From contig NC_018244.1 of assembly GCF_000227135.1 (NCBI RefSeq), positions 1 to 22,210 on the forward strand: DNA of 22,210 bases, given 5' to 3'. Within the stretch, counting starts at the first letter, position 1. The number at the start of each line of letters is the position of its first letter. Both the position numbers and the translations under genes were made by a program. Below the pieces are notes generated by a model that had not been told where the DNA came from, made no database searches, and was given only the letters and a program-made list of their open reading frames with translations. The stretch is from Leishmania donovani. Lineage: Eukaryota > Euglenozoa > Kinetoplastea > Trypanosomatida > Trypanosomatidae. Shown in pieces: positions 9,226 through 16,898 of this stretch.

Positions 9226-9903
9226 TCAAAGGTTCACCATGACGCCAACCGCGTCATCGCAGCTTGGCAAGTGCAACGATCTCCGCTTCCGCTCCGCTGA
9301 GGGGCGCAGGGCGTAAAAGAAAAAGAAAATCGTGATCGTAATGCAAATGTGAAAGAATCCGTGGTATATCCGGACGGGGTCGTTCGATTCATCAAGTCCC
9401 ATGGCAAAAAATATGCCACCGAGAACTAGCGCTACCAGACCATTGAGGACGCGCGGTAGAACAAACCCGTGGCGACGGCGGGGATTCAGGAGATGCGACA
9501 CTATTGGCACAGCAATGCATACGGCTACGGGCACAATAGTGTAGCGGACGTCCCAAGGAGCGGCCTCCTGCAAGATAATGACAATGAACAGGATGATGTA
9601 CTGCAAGTACTCCAGAAGGATACGGTTTTCGAAGCAGGCTAGTTGGATGCAGGAGCACCCGACAGATACGATTGCGCCAATGTTGTCGAGTCGGTGCCAG
9701 CGCCCTTCGGACATGAAAAGGCTCGTCTCAAAGCACTCGCACGTGTGGTACATAAACGAAACGGTAACGGAGTACGCCCCCACCACTCCCTCAAAGCGCA
9801 AATCGCGTCGCACAAGAAAGGCCACAACGGCGACCATGGGGAGGTGGCTCAGTACGCATGTAAAGAACAGGGCATATTTCGAGTCATCGGGACGGTGAGC
9901 CAT
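9226..9903 (-). CDS. Seven-helix membrane protein, CREST superfamily (TMEM8/PGAP6-like), paralogue 2
   Basis: The 225-residue product starts MAHRPDDSKYALFF and contains about seven membrane segments. The CREST signature residues are present: S49 and H53 in SFMYHT, D73 in RLDN, and H181/H185 in YHGFFH. In the superfamily these are proposed to bind a metal and to form the hydrolase active site; closest in layout is the TMEM8/PGAP6 (DUF3522-type) domain. The C-terminal tail after residue 200 is short and basic then acidic (PSAERKRRSLH). It is a tandem paralogue of the gene at 7801-8466, with clearly lower identity outside the motif segments, so the duplication is not recent. The ATG at 9903 is the first ATG in this frame downstream of a good splice acceptor at 10018. 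Enzymatic activity is inferred only. Confidence 0.75.
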   Translation of the reverse strand: MAHRPDDSKYALFFTCVLSHLPMVAVVAFLVRRDLRFEGVVGAYSVTVSFMYHTCECFETSLFMSEGRWHRLDNIGAIVSVGCSCIQLACFENRILLEYLQYIILFIVIILQEAAPWDVRYTIVPVAVCIAVPIVSHLLNPRRRHGFVLPRVLNGLVALVLGGIFFAMGLDESNDPVRIYHGFFHICITITIFFFFYALRPSAERKRRSLHLPSCDDAVGVMVNL

Positions 9904-9978
9904 TCTGCGATGAAGAGACAGCCCAAAACCAAAAAAGAGACTCCGCAACCTCTAAGTTGGCAGACCACCTCGTCACAG

Positions 9979-9996
9979 TCAAGAACGTGTCCACAT
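9979..9996 (-). other. Five-codon upstream reading frame in the leader of CREST paralogue 2
   Basis: If trans-splicing uses the acceptor at 10018 or 10015, the leader contains one ATG before the main start. It opens a frame reading MWTRS and stop, ending 75 bases before the main ATG at 9903. No other ATG lies in the predicted leader. A single short upstream frame can lower or condition translation by reinitiation. Confidence 0.35.
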
Positions 9997-10014
9997 TTAA
10001 AATGAAAACACTCA

Positions 10015-10041
10015 CTGCTGGGATGAAAAGAGGAAGAAACG
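10015..10041 (-). promoter_or_regulatory. Probable spliced-leader acceptor for CREST paralogue 2
   Basis: The minus strand reads CGTTTCTTCCTCTTTTCATC then CCAGCAG, a textbook polypyrimidine tract followed by two adjacent CAG acceptors with AGs ending at 10018 and 10015. The leader would be about 111-114 bases to the ATG at 9903. A nearer CAG at 9905 would leave a one-base leader and is less likely. Confidence 0.6.
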
Positions 10042-10481
10042 CAGCCGAAGAGGTGTGGCGGTGGGGGAAGTGGACAGAGCGAGAGCACCAACGTGGTGAA
10101 AAGGCTGAACAGAGAGAGGGAAGCCCTCGCTATTTGGCGGCAACGGTGCGGCGGTGGGGAGCGAGGAGGCAAAGCTGTTGCTCAGAGCAGTGCGGGTTAC
10201 CCAATGAGTACTCTTGTCAATTCTATTCGGTGAATATGTTTGCTCGTTAGATGCCGTGTAATGGATGGGAGACGCTGCGCATCACAAAAAAAGAAATGAG
10301 AAGTAGGAGGAGAGAAGCAGAATAAGATGGGCACATAATAGCAAATGAGCACAGCACCGGGTCGTTGCGCTTTCCTCTGTAGCGCACGGTCTCCAAGCGG
10401 TCAGCCAATCCGCCGTGTTCTCTAAGCACCCCGTACCTTGAAATGGGAAAAGACACCGGTATGGGGAGCCTGCTACTGCCT

Positions 10482-10652
10482 TCATCCAATACCGTCGCGT
10501 GCCAACACGCCGCCCGTATTGGAGCGTTGGTCCACCGAACCTCCTGAAGGAGAACAAGGCATCCGTGCGTGCGCGCAGCAAAGCGCAGGCGCATACGACT
10601 CCGGCAATCGCTCCGGCGATGCCGCCGTGCACTCCTTGTCGCTACAAGACAT
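10482..10652 (-). CDS. Candidate small reading frame, 56 codons, unrecognised
   Basis: An ATG at 10652 opens a 56-codon frame (MSCSDKECTAASPERL..., ending ARDGIG) that is Cys-, Ser- and Ala-rich. I recognise no family, signal peptide or membrane segment. Third positions are about 70 percent G or C in the first half, similar to genes here, and a pyrimidine tract with CTGAG lies about 35 bases upstream. Against it: a second frame over the same bases (GGIAGAIAGVVCACALLRAR) looks equally gene-like but lacks an ATG, and the 1.7-kb spacer is otherwise non-coding. Treat it as a weak candidate, possibly a decayed or frameshifted gene. Confidence 0.2.
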   Translation of the reverse strand: MSCSDKECTAASPERLPESYAPALCCAHARMPCSPSGGSVDQRSNTGGVLARDGIG

Positions 10653-11067
10653 GCATTTCGGTGGTCAAAGGGAGTCGTGGCAAACTCAGAAACAGTTTGA
10701 AAGCAAAGGAGAAGCGCCAAAGAACAGTGAGGGCTACCGAAACGGCCACAACGGAGAAAGGAAACACCGCGTGGGTGTGAGGCCGACAGCACGAGAAAGC
10801 AAACCAGCCAAACAGCGATAAGACAAAACAACAGCAGTGGCACTTTGGAAAGGAGAGCACTAAAATGAAGAGCTCGACTCGTAGCAGCCACGCACAGGCC
10901 CAGATTCGCGTGTGACAGCCACCTGGGTTTGGGTGAGATTGCGAGAGCAGCGGTGCTCATGCCTCCTTGTCTGTCTCAAGGGGAGCGGAGGCTGAAGAAC
11001 GGCGTAGCCGTGAGGTGAAGCAAAAGGCCAACAGAGAGAGACTGAGGCTGCCGATGATCCTGCAAAG

Positions 11068-11090
11068 CCCCCCCCCCCACACACACACAC
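11068..11090. repeat. C11 run followed by (AC)6 microsatellite
   Basis: Eleven C residues (11068-11078) are followed directly by six AC units (11079-11090). In the transcript this is six GT units followed by G11. It is the only clear dinucleotide microsatellite I saw in the window and is likely length-variable among strains. Confidence 0.9.
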
Positions 11091-11590
11091 CTTCACCGAT
11101 TGCACGCGTGTTCGAGATGCACATACCAAGAGGGAGAACAAAGGGCAGACGAAAGCGAGAGATGATCATCGAAAAGGGGGAACAAGAAAAGTGAACAGCG
11201 CAGCGAGCACGCTGACAAGAGCCTGCAACACGTGGAAATCGAGCATCTCGCACACAAGCATATGCATAGGCGGCACTGCACTTGCGCGCAGACAGCCGCT
11301 GCTGCTCAGCTCAGCAAACTAAAGAGAAAATGCTCAATATTCGAAAAACAGAAGGGTGCAGCGACAACATCGACAACCATATCCATATTCATTCCTGGCG
11401 TCAATCAAAAGGGGGAACGCATGAATCAGAAGGAAAGGAAAGGGGGAAAACAAAAAACAGCGGCTGAGCTACACAGACATGCCATAGGAGATCGCCTCCT
11501 TTACCGTGCACCCGCTTCTCCTGTCATCCCGCGTGCCATGGCAACAACAAAGCCACGGTTGATGAAGACGTGATGGATATAAGAGAGGCG

Positions 11591-12226
11591 CTAGAAGGCA
11601 CAGCACTCACGCAGCCACGACCACACCCAGTGCACGCTGCCCTTTCGGGAAGTCACCTCAATCACCTCGATTTCCTCATCCTGCTCAGATGCGTGCTCCA
11701 CCTCGCAGTTAGACTGCGGTGTCTGCTGAGCGGCTGTGGGTGTAATGAGTGCATTGCGCTCCGGTGCGTGGTGAGGTGCTGAAGGTGGCTTTAGTTGCAT
11801 GCGACGGCGTCTACGGACATCGCAGCTGCTCATCAGACGCCCTTCGTCGCCCACCACAGGCGCGAAGCACATGGGGCACATCGAAGACCGTTGTCGCCAC
11901 GACTCCAAGCACTGCAGGTGAAACCCATGCTCGCACTTGAGGAGAATGGCAGGGTTGTCTAGGGTGAAGTGCTCCAAGCATATAGGGCAGGTAGTAAGGT
12001 GGTATTCCCCAACGTCGTACGTCTCCAGGTCACCAACGACACTGTCCTCGTTGAGGTAGTCACTAAGATTTGAGCAGCTCGCGTCGTGTGAGCCAGCTGG
12101 TACTGAGGCGGCCGATGCCGCGGCAGCAGCCTTCGTATGCGGATTCCCTTGCATGACGGAGCCTCGCGTAATTGCTTCTCTCTGTAATAGATGAGCGCGT
12201 GTCGGTACTGGCGACACAAAATACAT
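11591..12226 (-). CDS. RING-H2 finger E3 ubiquitin ligase with CaaX-like C-terminus
   Basis: The 211-residue protein has one perfect C3H2C3 RING: C80-X2-C83 (TTCPICLEHF), C98-X-H100, H103, C106, then C117-X2-C120 (CPMC). Its spacing and wording (NPAILLKCEHGFHLQCLESW) recall the plant RHB1A-type RING-H2 ligases. It is expected to recruit an E2 enzyme and transfer ubiquitin. The N-terminal 75 residues are low-complexity (Ala-rich 33-43, then acidic). The C-terminal part has an acidic stretch with EEIEVIEV, resembling a SUMO-interacting motif, and the protein ends ECCAF, so the last four residues CCAF could be a prenylation CaaX box. I chose the ATG at 12226 because it is the first ATG after the likely acceptor at 12390. 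An in-frame ATG at 12154 would give 187 residues. Confidence 0.8.
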   Translation of the reverse strand: MYFVSPVPTRAHLLQREAITRGSVMQGNPHTKAAAAASAASVPAGSHDASCSNLSDYLNEDSVVGDLETYDVGEYHLTTCPICLEHFTLDNPAILLKCEHGFHLQCLESWRQRSSMCPMCFAPVVGDEGRLMSSCDVRRRRRMQLKPPSAPHHAPERNALITPTAAQQTPQSNCEVEHASEQDEEIEVIEVTSRKGSVHWVWSWLRECCAF

Positions 12227-13055
12227 GTGCGAGTTACACTTCAGCTCCCCAGTCGTATATGTGTCGGGGAGCTGCGGCCTCAGCGAAGGTGAGAAAGGGG
12301 ATGTTGTCCCTAGCAGAAGGTCAGCAACGCACCTTGTGCTCTTATCTTGTCCAGAAGCGGATCCCTGTGAGTCACTCTTGGGAAAAGTGCTGGCGTACCA
12401 CCCGAGTGACAAGCAAGATAAAAAAAAGGTCACAGTTGGCTGCTGACGAATGTTCAAGAAGAAAAAGGCGGAGAACCAGGGGTGTGATGTTGTAGAGCCG
12501 CTGGGCAGTGCCAACCGCCAATCTCGGAGAGGAAGTCAAAAACACAGGCAAGGCACGAAGCAGGGAGCGACGCATGAGAGAAAGTTAGTAGTGACGAAGA
12601 GGGGAGAGATAGCGAGGGCATGAAAGCCTAATCGCATTAGACACAGGTGAAGTACGGTGACGGGTGTACTCTTGACGAGGTCCCTGTGCAGTGACACTCA
12701 CCCCGTAAAACCGCAGGCGCTCACACAAGCGCACCGTAGTCAAACAAGACACAACTTTCCGTCTCTCACAAAACCTGCATGAGAGACCCTGCGGTGCGGT
12801 AAGCGCGAGCATGTCCACGTGCACGACACCTCGTATTGGCTTTGTCTTTCTTCAACTGTTTGTCACTGCCACGTCAATGTGCGGATGTGCTTGAGTACGA
12901 GATCATCGACAAGGAATCACCGAACGTCCGCGTAGGCGCGCCGGGCTCCCTGCGGGGTTATGAGTCGTTGAGCAAGCGGAGATGGCGCGACGGCACGCGA
13001 GGCGAGCATGACGCGTCTCCCGACATCCCTCGCAACTTCATTCGCGCACACTGAA
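12227..13055. other. Spacer between the J-protein gene and the RING-H2 gene
   Basis: The left part is the RING-gene leader. The right part (about 12860-13054) is the J-protein 3' UTR on the minus strand, but on the plus strand it holds an open frame with coding-like third positions and no ATG, described as a finding. No minus-strand gene is supported. Confidence 0.6.
12390..12430 (-). promoter_or_regulatory. Probable spliced-leader acceptor for the RING-H2 gene
   Basis: The minus strand has CCTTTTTTTTATCTTGCTTG followed by TCACTCGGGTGGTACGCCAG, with the AG at 12391-12390. There is no ATG in any frame between it and 12226, which supports that start codon and gives a leader of about 163 bases. 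A second tract nearer the gene (CCCCTTTCTCACCTTCGCTGAG) is an alternative. Confidence 0.5.
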
Positions 13056-13856
13056 TCACTCACCACGACGTGCCTTACCCTCATCGCCTTCGTGAATGAA
13101 TTGGCCGGGGAAGAGCAGTCGGCGTACGGCCGTTGGTGCGAGTCGTTTCGGGTCCGTGTTTACCACCTCCCCCGCTGCGCGCTTGCGGTCTTCCTCCTTC
13201 TCCTGCTGAACCATGAAGTGGTAGAACTCCGGGTCGAAGAACTTCAGCGCTGCCTCAAGTCCATTGCTCACGACCACGGTGGAGAAGAATACACCAATGG
13301 CAAGCATTACGGCGTAAGAGAAAGTGGCGAAGACGTGCACGCGATCTAGCCGACGTAAGCTCTTCTTGGATGTCTGTAGCAGCTGACGGTGCAGCGCCGG
13401 TGAGGCGCCGTTTTGATGCCAGAGGCTAGCTGGATTGACGGACATCTTGTACGCCGTCTGCAAAATGGCGTACTCGCTCTCACCTGTGGTGTTCTTTGCC
13501 GTGTCGGGGTGGGTTTCCAGGACCAAACTTCGGTAGCGAGCACGGACTTCGGCTAGTTCCGCGTGGTTTGGAAGCCCCATCACTTGCAGCGGCGACCCGT
13601 GCTTCTGGAGCCACTGCAGTTGCCTCTCCAGTTCCTCGGTGCGCTCCATCCCGGTTTGCATGCGAATCGCAATCCGCCTCTTCAAAGACGTCGGCGTAAG
13701 CGTCACGAAGAGGGAGCGCAGTGCCAATACGAAGCAACCGGGCTTGTAGCTGTGCTGCACCCCCGTGGTGGCGCAGCGCAACGCCAAGAGGCACGACTGC
13801 CTCTGGACCGCCGCCGGTGCCGCGCTTGCCGTCCAGCGCCGCATCCGCCGCTGCAT
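13056..13856 (-). CDS. J-domain (DnaJ-type) protein with one membrane segment, probably mitochondrial
   Basis: The frame from the first ATG (13856) gives 266 residues. The N-terminus is rich in Arg, Ala and Ser and lacks acidic residues for about 60 residues (MQRRMRRWTASAAPAAVQ), like a mitochondrial presequence. A J domain follows: VRARYRSLVLE helix, the invariant HPD at residues 116-118 (ETHPDTAKN), then YAILQTAYKM. J proteins stimulate Hsp70 ATPase through HPD. A single hydrophobic segment lies at about 175-197 (VFATFSYAVMLAIGVFFSTV), followed by a charged C-terminal region with no zinc finger or C-terminal DnaJ beta domains, so it is a type III J protein. The pyrimidine tract (13861-13890) abuts the ATG and the first AG after it lies inside codon 2. 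If that AG is the acceptor, translation would start at the ATG at 13844 instead (262 residues). Confidence 0.8.
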   Translation of the reverse strand: MQRRMRRWTASAAPAAVQRQSCLLALRCATTGVQHSYKPGCFVLALRSLFVTLTPTSLKRRIAIRMQTGMERTEELERQLQWLQKHGSPLQVMGLPNHAELAEVRARYRSLVLETHPDTAKNTTGESEYAILQTAYKMSVNPASLWHQNGASPALHRQLLQTSKKSLRRLDRVHVFATFSYAVMLAIGVFFSTVVVSNGLEAALKFFDPEFYHFMVQQEKEEDRKRAAGEVVNTDPKRLAPTAVRRLLFPGQFIHEGDEGKARRGE

Positions 13857-14621
13857 CGAAGGTTTGAAAGAGAGGGAGAGGAGAGGTGGCAATAGAGAGA
13901 AACACCAATGATGACGGCTGGTTACACAAGGAGATCAGGAGTCTGGTGAAGCAGCGGCACTGCTGATGGGCAAGTCCCTTCGCTGCTGCGCGCACTCACT
14001 CAAAGAGGCTTGAACGGCACATCACGGGGCCCGCCCGTAACGGCACCGGAAATATTTGAAGAGGAGAGAAGGTCGGCGATGAATGTGAGAGAATGAGAGG
14101 ACATGCGGCGAGCCCAGTGAACAATGGGCGCGCGGTGAAGGACCTGACGGCTGTGCAGTGATTGCGGCGAGCGCCGTGGCTGCGAAGAATGACCAGGATA
14201 ACAGCGTAGAACTGGCCCCTAGGCGAGCTGTCATGCATAGGCAACCAAAGATCACGCTTAAAAGCACCGCGAAGTGTAGCAGTGTCGAGACGGTAAGCAG
14301 AAGAATGCATGCCTGCATGCATTCGTGGCACACCAACCGCTGAAACGACCAAAACCCTACTTCTGTTGTCCGCTACCGTCTTTCAGACTAGCAACAAGGA
14401 GGAAGTATGGAAGGAAGAAGAAGCGGTAGCTGGAAGGGCGAGATGGACAACGCGGGAGAGAAGGCGGTCTTTTCGTTAATGATCTCCTGACTGCACCAGG
14501 CAGCCCCCCTGCGCGCCAAACTCATATTTTCCCGCAGCCAAGCACTTGGGTTATGGGGGCCATACTCTTCCCTGCACATCTTCACGCACGCAAAAGGGGC
14601 AGGCTGAGAAAGTCGTAGAAA
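13857..14621. other. Spacer between the RRM-like gene and the J-protein gene
   Basis: The transcript strand is pyrimidine-rich next to the J-protein start (TTTCTCTCTATTGCCACCTC onward). A near-perfect palindrome lies at 14303-14324. No coding region is supported. Confidence 0.6.
14303..14324. repeat. 22-bp near-perfect palindrome
   Basis: GAATGCATGC (14303-14312) and its exact inverse complement GCATGCATTC (14315-14324) are separated by only CT. The RNA could form a 10-pair stem, though the two-base loop would force the innermost pairs to open. It lies in the 3' UTR of the RRM-like gene or the upstream spacer of the J-protein gene. Confidence 0.7.
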
Positions 14622-15335
14622 TCACGATTCGCTCCAGAACCGGCACAATACTCGGCGGTCGTCGAACCTGCTACCGTGGAGGTGGGCGATCGTAGTAGCG
14701 GCCTTTTCCTTACTGGATAGTTTCAAGATGACGGCAACGCGGTCGTCAAAGTCGCCGGCAGCGTCAGCGTCGTTTTCAGAGTGTTCCCCCGACGTTGCCG
14801 TGGTACCTTCTACACGCGCAGCCTTGGCGGGTCGTTGTTCTGATGCGTCGTCGATGAGCACCCGCCAGGATTCTACCTTGTCTTTTGCGACGTCCTCGAC
14901 TCGCTCCACCAAGGCTGTTACCAAATCCTTCTGCTCCATCTCTGTAGCTGCGTGATAGCCCTCTAGTGTCGTCACGTTTGTTAGCAACACAGATGACGAG
15001 GGGGTTCCTGCTGGGCCACTACGCTGCAACAGTCTCTTGCGCTTCTTGTAGATGCTCTGCTCTTGTCGACGCCGCTCCCAGCGCTTGGAGATGTCTTCAC
15101 GAATCAACTCTATGATGGCCTCCACCGAAAGGTGCTGAAGGGCCGACTCCTTCAAAACACGGTTAAACCAGAAACTCGCCACGGCGTCCCACTGCTTCTC
15201 GTAAAAGTGAAAGTGCGGATTGTCGCGAAGGCTCGCGGGCAGCTTCAAATCCTGCATGGAGAACTGTAGCCGCCTCCCAGTGCTCCCCCACACCACCAGC
15301 GAGTTTCCTTGATCCTCCATTACCGCCTGGCCCAT
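14622..15335 (-). CDS. Conserved protein with degenerate RRM/UHM-like C-terminal domain
   Basis: The 237-residue product has an N-terminal region I do not recognise (about 1-80; aromatic-rich NPHFHFYEKQWDAVASFW), a basic helix (about 81-105, KRWERRRQEQSIYKKRKR), and a C-terminal part that reads as a split RRM: beta1 SVLLTNV (115-121), helix about 131-148, beta2 SWRVLID (156-162), an acidic low-complexity insert (about 163-198), beta3 VAVILKLSS (200-208), helix KEKAATTIAHLHG, and beta4 RRVLCRFW (227-234). This layout resembles U2AF-homology motifs of splicing factors such as Tat-SF1/SPF45, but the signature Arg-X-Phe is not intact (GSRFDDR). A role in RNA processing is inference. An alternative start is the ATG at 15320. 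Confidence 0.6.
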   Translation of the reverse strand: MGQAVMEDQGNSLVVWGSTGRRLQFSMQDLKLPASLRDNPHFHFYEKQWDAVASFWFNRVLKESALQHLSVEAIIELIREDISKRWERRRQEQSIYKKRKRLLQRSGPAGTPSSSVLLTNVTTLEGYHAATEMEQKDLVTALVERVEDVAKDKVESWRVLIDDASEQRPAKAARVEGTTATSGEHSENDADAAGDFDDRVAVILKLSSKEKAATTIAHLHGSRFDDRRVLCRFWSES

Positions 15336-15340
15336 TTCAT
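15320..15340 (-). other. Six-codon upstream frame overlapping the start of the RRM-like gene
   Basis: Three ATGs lie within 22 bases on the minus strand. The first (15340) is out of frame and reads MKWARR then TAA. The second (15335) opens the main frame. The third (15320) is in the main frame and overlaps the TAA as TAATG. A ribosome ending the short frame could restart at the third ATG, producing a protein five residues shorter. Confidence 0.45.
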
Positions 15341-16898
15341 ACCTTGCAGCGACGGATGTTTAGTGCGCGTGCACACGCTGACTCAAATATGGCATTCGCC
15401 TCTTCTCCGCCGCATACCGGATAGCGCGGCCCACCAGTATCGATGTGGAGAAGCAGAAGTTGGGGCGTACAGCGATCGCCAGTGGAAAATGACGGGAGGG
15501 ACGAAAACGGCAAGATAAGTGACGTTCAAAGGCAAAACGTTGGCGGAGGCCAAGAAAGGAAAAAAGAGTGCGTAATGTGTGGAATAAAGCCTGTTGGGAC
15601 TTGGCACGAGAGATGCAGTGGCGGAGGCTGCAAGACAGGCAAAGAGAAGAAGGCATTTCGCTAGTGGCGCGCTCTCTTTGGTAGGATAAGGTCACGAAAG
15701 TGAATCCGGAAAGGGATCCGCAGTCGAGTAGTGCGCATCTGTAGCACAGGTCTGGCCGCGTCAAGAGCGCCACGGTGCCGTGGTGCTGCCATAGAGAACC
15801 AAGCGGCGGCGCACAGGCAGTGGAATCGTCAGATGTGCGCTGTGGTGGTTCTTCACTCGATAGGAGCGGCAGAAACGAGTTACTTTGAGCGTTTCGCATA
15901 AAACACGACTTGTTGTGTATGAGTAACTTCACCAGAGAACAGAGTGGCAAAGAAAAGGAGGGAGGGGAAAAAGAAAGCCAACACACTGCAGCAGCTCATG
16001 AAGTCAATATTACTCGCTCGTCATGTACATGATTACATTATCGCGACGGCGAGAGTCGTCTTGTCCTCCTGTGCTCTCCCCTCCCCCTTTCCCGCACTCC
16101 GCACGTCCCCTCTTCTGCGACCTCGTGCAAACAAGAAAGGGGCGGGGTCTCGTCGCTCGTCGTCCTACCAAGGGAAACAGAAAAGTAGTAGACGGGAAAG
16201 AAGAAACCAAAATGAGGCACGCGTTTCACACGAAGCAGAAAAGAAAAACGAGGAGGACGGAAGGGGATGTCATGGCGTCCGTGCGGCGGCCGCTAGGCGA
16301 AACAGGGACGGGCACGAGAGACCGAGAGAGAAGCGGACAGAAAGAGGAGGTCGACAAGCAAGTGCAAAGAAGTAGAAAACGAACGGGCACGCATGTCACG
16401 TCACAGTCATCGCCGTGCTGGATAACATCAGTGGTGAATGAGGGAGGGGAGATGAAAGCGAGAGAGGGTCAGAACAGCGATGACGCACGCTTCTGCGCCG
16501 AAAATACAAGAGGCGCTAAGAAGAACAAAAAGAGACCCGCGGCGCTGCGCACCATTCCCTCAAAGAGGACAAGGAAACGGGAAAGTACAACGAAGTGTGC
16601 AGACAATGTCGTAACGCGTATGGAAACCGACGCGCTTCATCGGACATCGGAACAGGAGGCGCAGAGAAGAGGCATCGAGATGCGTCCATATAAACACATA
16701 GGCAGGAGCAACAAATCAAGGGAGCCACTCTGTCACACTGTGCATGACGACACGTGTTGGGGAGCGAGAGGAGGGAAAAGAAGAGCGACATACCTTAAGA
16801 GAAGTGGACAAGCATAAGAGGAAGACAGAAATATTTGGCATGCCCGTATGCGAAAGCGTTTGCCCCCCTCGTCCTCGCACGTTCTACTCTCGCATGAT
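15336..16898. other. Spacer between the kinase gene and the RRM-like gene
   Basis: This 1.56-kb stretch is strongly purine-rich on the plus strand (for example about 15940-16370), and pyrimidine-rich in the transcript. It should be the kinase 3' UTR and the RRM-gene leader. A 264-codon plus-strand open frame (16023-16817) lies within it and is discussed separately. No minus-strand gene is supported. Confidence 0.6.

Larger units (their letters stand above)
9904..11590. other. Spacer between the RING-H2 gene and CREST paralogue 2
   Basis: This 1.7-kb spacer carries the RING-gene 3' UTR on the right, a C-run/AC microsatellite at 11068-11090, a small candidate reading frame at 10482-10652, and the splice acceptor at 10018. 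The transcript strand is pyrimidine-rich through most of it. The 237-codon minus-strand frame at 10247-10960 has a non-ATG start and reads partly through pyrimidine tracts; I do not call it. Confidence 0.6.

Noticed and set aside
10247..10960. 237-codon minus-strand frame
   Set aside because: It begins at a non-ATG codon and its N-terminal half is a pyrimidine-tract translation; only the small overlapping frame is kept as a weak candidate.
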